Source of the DNA: Spirochaeta sp.
GTDB lineage: Bacteria > Spirochaetota > Spirochaetia > DSM-27196 > Alkalispirochaetaceae
NCBI GenBank assembly: GCA_007117185.1
Contig: SKHA01000095.1
Coordinates: forward strand, 1 to 11,404
Direction of reading: 5' to 3'
Length of the DNA: 11,404 nucleotides
Under the pieces are notes generated by a model, which worked only from the letters and a program-made list of their open reading frames with translations, made no database searches and was not told the DNA's origin. Of this stretch, positions 6,385-11,404 are shown piece by piece (within the stretch, counting starts at the first letter, position 1; every line of letters begins with the position of its first letter). A program made the position numbers and the translations under genes.

Positions 6385-6798
6385 TCAGGACGAAACTCCC
6401 GCCACGCTGCAGGATTCGATAAACTCCACCACCGCGCTGATCGGGGTTCCCGGGGGAAAGACCGCCTGCACCCCCGCTTCCTTCAACCCGGGGATATCGT
6501 AGTCCGGGATGATACCCCCGCCAAAGACGACGATATCTCCCGCGTCGGCCTCCCGCAGCAGCTTCACCACCCGGGGAAAGAGCTCGTTGTGTGCGCCCGA
6601 AAGGAGGCTGAGTCCTACAAACTGGACGTCCTCCTGCAGGGCAATGGTGACGATTGCCTCGGGGGTCTGGCGAATACCGGTATAAATCACCTCGTACCCC
6701 GCGTCGCGCAGCGCCCGGGCGACGTACTTGGCCCCCCGGTCGTGGCCGTCCAGGCCGGGTTTTGCTATCAGGATCCTGATCTTGTTCTTTTGCGACAT
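6385..6798 (-). CDS. mcmA2: Methylmalonyl-CoA mutase, B12-binding small subunit
   Basis: The 137-residue protein is a stand-alone cobalamin-binding domain of the base-off/His-on type. The hallmark motif DGHDRG gives D17-x-H19-x-x-G22, with H19 the lower cobalt ligand. The S64-L65-L66 motif in GLSLLSGAH and the glycine run G93-G95 (VFGGGIIP) line the nucleotide tail pocket. In single-chain mutases this domain is the C-terminal part; here it is a separate subunit, as in archaea and several bacterial phyla. The ATG at 6798 is preceded by AAGGA at a seven-base spacing. It starts 21 bases after the large-subunit stop and ends five bases before the meaB GTG, so the three are almost certainly one transcript. 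The C-terminal dozen residues after EFIESC look like unconserved tail. Confidence 0.94.
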   Translation of the reverse strand: MSQKNKIRILIAKPGLDGHDRGAKYVARALRDAGYEVIYTGIRQTPEAIVTIALQEDVQFVGLSLLSGAHNELFPRVVKLLREADAGDIVVFGGGIIPDYDIPGLKEAGVQAVFPPGTPISAVVEFIESCSVAGVSS

Positions 6799-6819
6799 CC
6801 TACGTTCCTTCAGGGGTCG

Positions 6820-8523
6820 TTACATTCCGATGTGCTGGCGATGTTCACCGAAGACATCGCGCAGGACCTGGGAGATCTCACCAAGGGTACCGTACTGGCG
6901 CACACACTCGATGATCGGTTCCATCATATCCGCTCCGTCCTCGTTGGCGGCCTGACGAAGGCGGTTGAGCTCGCGCTGCACCGCGGCGTTGTCCCGCTCG
7001 GCCCGGACCTTTTTCAGCCGCTCGATCTGCGCGTCGTGGACCCGGGGATCGTGGCGCATCACGTCGAAGCAGGCGTTGCTGCTCTCCCGGGTGTGGCAGT
7101 TCAGGCCAACCACCAGGCGGTCCTTACTCTCGATCTCCCGCTGGTAGCGGTAGGCGGCGTCCTCAATCTCCCGTTGGGGAAAGCCGTTCTCGATGGCCCG
7201 AACCATCCCGCCGTCGCTCTCGATTTTGGCGAGGTACTCCCGGGCCTGCCGCTCAACCTCGTCGGTGAGGGCTTCAACGGCGTAGGACCCACCCAGGGGA
7301 TCCACCGTGTTGGCCACCCCGCTCTCCAGGGCGATGATCTGCTGCGTCCTCAACGCAATCTGCACCGATTCTTCGGTGGGCAGCGAGAGCGCCTCGTCCC
7401 GGGAGTTGGTGTGCAGGCTCTGGGCCCCGCCAAGCACCGCCGCCAGCGCGTGCAGCGCCACCCGAACCACGTTATTGTCGGGCTGCTGCGCCGTGAGCAT
7501 CGCGCCGCTGGTCTGGGCGTGAAAGCGCATCGCCTGAGACTTCGCTGACCGGGAACCGTAGCGATCCCGCAGGATCGCCGCCCACATCCGCCTCGCCGCG
7601 CGGAACTTGGCCACCTCCTCCAGCAGGTCGCTACCGGCGCTGAAGAAGAACGAGAGCCGCCCGGCAAACGCGTCAACCCCGAGCCCCGCTTTCACCGCGG
7701 CGTCGACGTAGGCGATCGCGTCGGCCAGGGTGAACGCCACCTCCTGAGGTGCCGTCGCTCCGGCCTCGCGAATGTGATACCCCGAGATAGAGATACTGTT
7801 CCACTTGGGAAGCTCCCGGGTGCAGAACTCAAAGGTGTTGGTAATGAGCCGCATGGAAGGCGCCGGCGGAAACATGAACGTTCCCCGGGCGATGTATTCC
7901 TTCAGAATATCGTTCTGAATCGTCCCCCGCAGGGCACCCCGTGTGGCCCCCTGTTTTTCCGCCACCACGATATACATCGCCAACAGAATCGCCGCCGGGG
8001 CGTTGATCGTCATGGAGGTGGAAACCTGATCCAGGGGAATCGCGTTGAACAGCAGCTCCATGTCCGCCAGGGAGTCCACCGCAACCCCCACCTTGCCAAC
8101 CTCACCCAGGCACAGGGAGTGGTCCGAATCGTAGCCGATCTGCGTTGGCAGATCGAAGGCTACCGAGAGTCCGGTCTGTCCCGCGTCCAGCAGGTACCGA
8201 AAACGCTCGTTGGTCTCGGTTGCACTGCCGAACCCGGCATACTGCCGCATCGTCCAGTGCCGCCCGCGGTACATGGTAGGTTGAACGCCCCGGGTGAAGG
8301 GGTACTCACCGGGAAAGCCAAGTTTTTCCATATAGTCCCTGGCGGTAGCGTCTCCGGCTGCAGTTGCGCCTTCACCTGTGTCCAGGTTATCCGGTCCGAA
8401 GACCCGTTCCAGGGGAATCCCCGAGGATGTCTGCAGGTCTCCGCCACTTCGCTCCTGCTGTTTGGCCAGAACCGGCTGTACCACCTCGCGGTCCCATCGT
8501 TCTCGTTCGTCCTGTATCGACAT
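6820..8523 (-). CDS. mcmA1: Methylmalonyl-CoA mutase, catalytic large subunit
   Basis: The 567-residue protein is the TIM-barrel subunit that rearranges (R)-methylmalonyl-CoA to succinyl-CoA through adenosylcobalamin radicals. Recognisable segments are FTRGVQPTMYRGRHWTMRQ (about 76-94), GLSVAFDLPTQIGYDSD (118-134), TIQNDILKEYIARGT (201-215) and SISGYHIREAGAT (245-257). Y85, R213 and H250 correspond to the Tyr, Arg and His that hold the substrate carboxylate and thioester in methylmalonyl-CoA mutase. Isobutyryl-CoA mutases replace the first two with Phe and Gln, so methylmalonyl-CoA is the likely substrate. It lacks the C-terminal B12 domain, which the next gene supplies. The ATG at 8523 was chosen because conserved sequence begins soon after it and the 54 upstream open residues are not family-like. 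It has no ribosome site, but a promoter-like sequence ends six bases before it. Confidence 0.95.
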   Translation of the reverse strand: MSIQDERERWDREVVQPVLAKQQERSGGDLQTSSGIPLERVFGPDNLDTGEGATAAGDATARDYMEKLGFPGEYPFTRGVQPTMYRGRHWTMRQYAGFGSATETNERFRYLLDAGQTGLSVAFDLPTQIGYDSDHSLCLGEVGKVGVAVDSLADMELLFNAIPLDQVSTSMTINAPAAILLAMYIVVAEKQGATRGALRGTIQNDILKEYIARGTFMFPPAPSMRLITNTFEFCTRELPKWNSISISGYHIREAGATAPQEVAFTLADAIAYVDAAVKAGLGVDAFAGRLSFFFSAGSDLLEEVAKFRAARRMWAAILRDRYGSRSAKSQAMRFHAQTSGAMLTAQQPDNNVVRVALHALAAVLGGAQSLHTNSRDEALSLPTEESVQIALRTQQIIALESGVANTVDPLGGSYAVEALTDEVERQAREYLAKIESDGGMVRAIENGFPQREIEDAAYRYQREIESKDRLVVGLNCHTRESSNACFDVMRHDPRVHDAQIERLKKVRAERDNAAVQRELNRLRQAANEDGADMMEPIIECVRQYGTLGEISQVLRDVFGEHRQHIGM

Positions 8524-8529
8524 ACCAAT

Positions 8530-8558
8530 GTTGTAACGCGGAACCGGCGAGGACGCAA
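8530..8558 (-). promoter_or_regulatory. Candidate promoter giving a leaderless mutase transcript
   Basis: On the minus strand TTGCGT (8558-8553) and TACAAC (8535-8530) are separated by exactly 17 bases, resembling -35 and -10 elements (three and four of six consensus bases). Only six bases separate the -10 from the ATG at 8523, so transcription would begin at or next to the A of the start codon. This is consistent with the absence of any Shine-Dalgarno sequence there. It would let the mutase module be expressed independently of the importer genes upstream. It was called by eye. Confidence 0.38.
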
Positions 8559-8585
8559 GGACGAATACCGCAGATGTTTCAGTTG

Positions 8586-8720
8586 TTACCGGAACAGGAG
8601 CATAAAGAGGGCGAACGCGGCAACTGAAGCGACGATCAGAGCCAGGATCACCGGGGCCAGAATCTGGAACGCTGCCAGAAGCCACGCGGCGATGTCAATG
8701 ATCGTCTCCCGAAACCTCAC
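8586..8720 (-). CDS. Small hydrophobic membrane protein, 44 residues, unknown function
   Basis: A GTG at 8720-8718 overlaps the TGA of dppF (GTGA, 8720-8717), the arrangement used for translational coupling. It opens a 44-codon frame ending in TAA at 8588-8586. After a short start with charged residues (MRFRETIID) the rest is about 35 hydrophobic residues with one Pro, closing with a single Arg. That fits one long or two short membrane helices. There is no Shine-Dalgarno sequence, so it would rely on ribosomes ending dppF. The same frame is open upstream into dppF, but that part lies out of frame over conserved dppF sequence and is not believable as coding. It may be an accessory peptide of the importer or a small membrane regulator; I recognise no family. 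Hydrophobic composition and exact coupling support a real gene, but its size keeps this moderate. Confidence 0.55.
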   Translation of the reverse strand: MRFRETIIDIAAWLLAAFQILAPVILALIVASVAAFALFMLLFR

Positions 8721-9694
8721 CGCGGCGGGTGTATCAGGTGACACGCAACCTGGTGACCACTGGGGGTACTCTTCAGTTCCGGAACCACGCTGCGGCACAC
8801 ATCCATCACCTTGGGGCAGCGGGTGTGGAAGGGGCACCCTGCCGGCGGGTTGGCCGGGCTGGGAACGTCGCCCTTGAGGATGATCCGCTTCTTCTTCACC
8901 GCCGGGTCGCTCACGGGGATCGCCGAGAGCAGCGCCTGGCTGTAAGGGTGCAGTGGCTCCCGGTAGAACTCCCGTTTGTCCGCAACCTCCACCAGCTTGC
9001 CCAGGTACATCACCCCCACCCGGTCAGCCATGTGGCGCACGACCCCCAGGTCGTGGCTGATGAACAGATAAGTGAGGTTGAAGCTGTCCTGCAGGTCCTC
9101 CAGCAGGTTGATGATCTGACTCTGAATACTCACGTCCAGCGCGGAGATCGGCTCATCGGCGACGATAAACCGCGGGTCCAGTGCCAGCGCCCGGGCGATC
9201 ACCACCCGCTGCCGCTGTCCACCGGAGAACTCGTGGGGGTAGCGGTCAAAGTGGTATGGCTCGAGGCCGCAGCGGACCAGCACCTCCTCCACCCGTTCCC
9301 GAGCCCCTGTGCCCGTTGCGATTCCGTGAACCCGCAGAATCTCACCGATGGCGGCCCCGACGGTCATCCGCGGGTTCAGCGCGCTGTAGGGGTCCTGAAA
9401 GACGATCTGCATCTCCTTGCGGAGCTTCCGCATCCTCTCTCCCGCGGCGCCCAGGACGTCCTCGCCGTTGTACAGGACCTGCCCCCCGGTCGCTCCGGTG
9501 AGGCGCAGGATCGTCCGGCCGGTGGTGCTCTTGCCGCAGCCGCTCTCACCCACCAGGGCAAAGGTCTCCCCGGGCATGATATCGAAGGTGAGTCCATCCA
9601 CCGCCTTGACGTGGTTGGTCACCCGGCTGAGGACTCCGGTACGAACGGGGAAATGCTTTTTCAGGTCCCGTACCTGCAGTACCGGATCGCTCAT
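8717..9694 (-). CDS. dppF: Peptide/nickel-type ABC importer ATPase, DppF/OppF-like
   Basis: This is one of the two cytoplasmic ATPases that power an oligopeptide or dipeptide importer. The 325-residue protein has Walker A GESGCGKST (49-57), Q-loop VFQDP (98-102), signature FSGGQRQR (156-163), Walker B FIVADE (D180, E181) and switch H214 (ISHDL). The C-terminal oligopeptide-transporter region contains four cysteines (CPFHTRCPKVMDVC, then a last Cys in VACHL), a pattern that can hold an iron-sulfur cluster in some relatives. The N-terminal HFPVRTGVLSRV insertion is typical of the F type. The ATG at 9694 forms an ATGA overlap with the dppD stop and has GGAGGT six bases upstream. Its own TGA overlaps the GTG of the 44-residue membrane protein. 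The transported peptide or metal complex cannot be told from an ATPase. Confidence 0.93.
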   Translation of the reverse strand: MSDPVLQVRDLKKHFPVRTGVLSRVTNHVKAVDGLTFDIMPGETFALVGESGCGKSTTGRTILRLTGATGGQVLYNGEDVLGAAGERMRKLRKEMQIVFQDPYSALNPRMTVGAAIGEILRVHGIATGTGARERVEEVLVRCGLEPYHFDRYPHEFSGGQRQRVVIARALALDPRFIVADEPISALDVSIQSQIINLLEDLQDSFNLTYLFISHDLGVVRHMADRVGVMYLGKLVEVADKREFYREPLHPYSQALLSAIPVSDPAVKKKRIILKGDVPSPANPPAGCPFHTRCPKVMDVCRSVVPELKSTPSGHQVACHLIHPPR

Positions 9695-10698
9695 CGGGAC
9701 ACCTCCAGGGTATTTTTACTGTGCAGCCAGCAGCGGACCTCATGACCTGCTTTCATCACCGTTTGCTCGGGCATGGTGGTCCGGCAGATGTCCATGGCGT
9801 GATCGCAGCGTGGGTGAAAGGGGCAGCCCCGGGGCATCTGCAGGGGGTTGGGGACGCTTCCGGGGATGAACGGCAGTCGCCGCCCCGGGGTCTCCTCGTT
9901 GTCTTCACCGTCGGCGGTGGGGCGGGAGCCGATGAGCCCCCGGGTGTAGGGGTGCTGCGGCTCGTGAAAGAGGGTCACCACGTCGGCCTGCTCCACTACC
10001 TTGCCGGAATACATCACCACCACCCGGTCGGCCATCTCGGCGATGACGCTCAGGTCGTGGGTGATGAAGAGGATCGCCATCCCGATGCGCTCCCGCAACT
10101 CCTGCATCAGCTCCAGGATCTGCGCCTGAATGGTCACATCCAGGGCGGTGGTGGGTTCGTCGGCGATAAGCAGCTTGGGGTTGCAGCTCAGGGCCATCGC
10201 GATCATCGCCCGCTGGCGCATTCCGCCGGAGAAGCGGTGGGGATACTCGTCTATCACCTCCTCCGCCCGGGGGATACCCACCAGCTTCAGCATCTCTATC
10301 GCCTTGCTCCGGGCCGCCCGGCCGCTGAGATTCTCGTGGAGTTGCAGCGTCTCCATCAGCTGATTACCGATGGTGTACACCGGGTTGAGGCTGGTCATCG
10401 GCTCCTGGAAGATCATGGCGATCTCGTTGCCGCGGATGCGGCGGATCTCTTCCGGAGGGAGGGCAAGCAGGTCCCGCCCGTCAAAGAGGATCTGGCCACC
10501 CTCGATCTTTGCCGGGGGGGTGGGCAGCAGCTGCAGAATGCTCAGCGAGGCGGCGGTCTTGCCGCAGCCGCTCTCTCCTACCAGCCCCACCACCTCACCG
10601 GCGCGGATGTCGAAGGAGACGTTATCAACCGCCCGGACCTTCCCGTTTTCGGTGTTGAAGCTGGTCTGCAGGTTTTGGATCTGAAGCAGGTTCTCCAT
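9691..10698 (-). CDS. dppD: Peptide/nickel-type ABC importer ATPase, DppD/OppD-like
   Basis: This is the partner ATPase of the importer. Numbered from the ATG at 10698 the protein has 335 residues: Walker A GESGCGKTA (41-49), Q-loop IFQEPMTSLNP from 97, signature FSGGMRQR (156-163), Walker B LLIADE (D180, E181) and switch H214 (ITHDL). The C-terminal oligopeptide-transporter domain contains four Cys (CPFHPRCDHAMDIC and a last one in VRCWL). The Met in SGGMRQR and the C-terminal PGSVPNPLQMPRGCPF segment are typical of the D type. ATG 10698 has GGA at a seven-base spacing. An ATG at 10710 would add MEKT and is nearly as likely; further upstream the frame runs over dppC and is not credible. Its stop overlaps the dppF start by four bases, so the two ATPases should be made in matched amounts. 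Confidence 0.93.
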   Translation of the reverse strand: MENLLQIQNLQTSFNTENGKVRAVDNVSFDIRAGEVVGLVGESGCGKTAASLSILQLLPTPPAKIEGGQILFDGRDLLALPPEEIRRIRGNEIAMIFQEPMTSLNPVYTIGNQLMETLQLHENLSGRAARSKAIEMLKLVGIPRAEEVIDEYPHRFSGGMRQRAMIAMALSCNPKLLIADEPTTALDVTIQAQILELMQELRERIGMAILFITHDLSVIAEMADRVVVMYSGKVVEQADVVTLFHEPQHPYTRGLIGSRPTADGEDNEETPGRRLPFIPGSVPNPLQMPRGCPFHPRCDHAMDICRTTMPEQTVMKAGHEVRCWLHSKNTLEVSR

Positions 10699-10723
10699 AG
10701 TCTTTTCCATTGTTCTCAGCGCC

Positions 10724-11404
10724 TCACCGCGTCTTGGGGTCCAGGGCGTCCCGAAGGCCGTCACCAACCAGGTTGAAACCCAGAACCATGAAGAGGATCG
10801 CCAGCCCCGGAAAGGTGGTCAGATGGTGGGCGGTACGGATGTACCCCCGACCGTTGCTCAGAATCGCACCCCACTCCGGGGTGGGGGCCTGAGCGCCCAG
10901 CCCCAGAAATCCCAGACCGGCCGCCCAGAGAATGGAGGTGGCGATCTGAAAGGTGCTCTGGACGATGATGGGAGCGAGGCAGTTGGGAAGGATGTGTCCA
11001 AAGATGATTCTGAAGTCGCCCAACCCCGCGGCGCGGGCGGCGGCGACGTAGCTCTGTTCCTTGATCGTCAGGACCGACCCGCGGACAAGCCGGGCGTAAA
11101 TCGGAACGCTGGCGATCCCGGTGGCGATCATCACGTTTTGCACCCCCACACCGAGGACCGTCACCACCACGATCGCCAGGAGAATGCCCGGGAACGCGAT
11201 CATGATATCGATGAAGCGCTGGGTGACGATATCCAGCTTGCCCCCGTAGTACCCGCTGATCGCCCCGACAGGCACCCCCACCAGGACACCTATGAGAACG
11301 GAGATGATCCCGATATTCAGGGAGATGCGGCCACCGTAGAGCATGCGGCTGAAAAGATCCCGGCCAAGCTCGTCCGTGCCCAGGAGGTGCTCCGCTGAAG
11401 GCGT
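10724..11404 (-). CDS. dppC: Peptide/nickel-type ABC importer permease, DppC/OppC-like, cut by the window edge
   Basis: The frame is open to the right edge, leaving the C-terminal 226 residues. The visible part begins with SAEHLLGTDELGRDLFSR, the conserved segment that precedes the permease core in DppC/OppC proteins, so the missing part is mainly the N-terminal tail and first helix. Several hydrophobic membrane segments follow. A cytoplasmic EAA-type loop (YVAAARAAGLGD, about 119-130 of the visible sequence) docks the ATPases, and the C-terminal GLGFLGLGAQAPTPEWGAIL is nearly invariant in this family. The first internal ATG at 11344 should not be taken as the start. The stop lies 25 bases before the chosen dppD ATG. 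A dppB-type permease and a binding protein would be expected further upstream, outside the window. Confidence 0.93.
   Translation of the reverse strand, partial: TPSAEHLLGTDELGRDLFSRMLYGGRISLNIGIISVLIGVLVGVPVGAISGYYGGKLDIVTQRFIDIMIAFPGILLAIVVVTVLGVGVQNVMIATGIASVPIYARLVRGSVLTIKEQSYVAAARAAGLGDFRIIFGHILPNCLAPIIVQSTFQIATSILWAAGLGFLGLGAQAPTPEWGAILSNGRGYIRTAHHLTTFPGLAILFMVLGFNLVGDGLRDALDPKTR

Noticed and set aside
5408..6502. 364-codon plus-strand open frame opposite meaB
   Set aside because: It lies antisense to clearly conserved MeaB motifs, and its residues are biased to Arg, His, Gln and Pro with no fold-like pattern.
8524..8685. 54-residue upstream extension of the mutase large subunit
   Set aside because: It crosses the 44-residue membrane gene and the promoter-like sequence. 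Its residues do not resemble a mutase N-terminus, whereas MSIQDERERW does.
8721..8837. Upstream extension of the small membrane gene to 83 residues
   Set aside because: It would overlap the conserved Cys-rich end of dppF out of frame. The GTG at the GTGA overlap is the more natural start.
7774..8877. 367-codon plus-strand open frame opposite the mutase start and the dppF end
   Set aside because: It spans three genes on the other strand, including their junctions, and shows no domain. It would require ignoring well-supported genes.
10699..10767. N-terminal extension of dppD upstream of the ATG at 10698
   Set aside because: Most of it overlaps the end of dppC, and the residues (Pro/Arg-rich) do not match the family. 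Only the four-residue extension from ATG 10710 remains possible.

Overview
The window is GC-rich bacterial DNA, almost completely coding, with short or overlapping gene junctions. The organism cannot be fixed from sequence alone. The split (two-subunit) cobalamin-dependent acyl-CoA mutase, the heterodimeric ABC exporter and the high GC would fit a free-living spirochaete, a high-GC Firmicute or a similar heterotroph; this is a weak inference.

Layout. At the left edge, minus strand, are the first 21 codons of a probable glycosyltransferase (1-63), preceded on the same strand by a zinc-metalloprotease-like protein with a SprT-type HExxH site joined to a DUF2786 region (105-1133, probably extending to about 1235). 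A short divergent control region (about 1236-1323) separates this from a plus-strand pair of ABC exporter half-transporters (1324-3054 and 3056-5053). The two carry complementary degenerate ATPase motifs, as expected of a heterodimer with one catalytic and one degenerate ATP site. The second has a 10-unit hexapeptide repeat inserted between its membrane and ATPase domains.

From 5005 to the right edge every gene is on the minus strand. Read in the direction of transcription: a peptide/nickel-type ABC importer (permease C cut by the right edge, then ATPases D and F), a 44-residue membrane peptide coupled to the end of dppF by a GTGA overlap, then a methylmalonyl-CoA module: mutase catalytic subunit, mutase B12-binding subunit, the MeaB GTPase chaperone and methylmalonyl-CoA epimerase. 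A promoter-like sequence sits so close to the mutase ATG that its transcript could be leaderless. The epimerase and the second exporter gene run tail to tail and share 49 bp.

How the genes work together. Epimerase, mutase and MeaB convert (S)-methylmalonyl-CoA through the (R)-epimer to succinyl-CoA. This is the end of propionyl-CoA breakdown (from Val, Ile, Met, Thr or odd-chain acids), or the reverse route to propionate. A peptide importer next to it would be a sensible supplier of amino acids, but that link is inferred. I see no CRISPR array, tRNA, rRNA, transposase or phage gene. Most of the window is ordinary metabolism and transport. The items most worth a second look are the repeat linker in the exporter, the 44-residue membrane peptide, the possible leaderless mutase start and the missing standard start codon of the SprT/DUF2786 gene.
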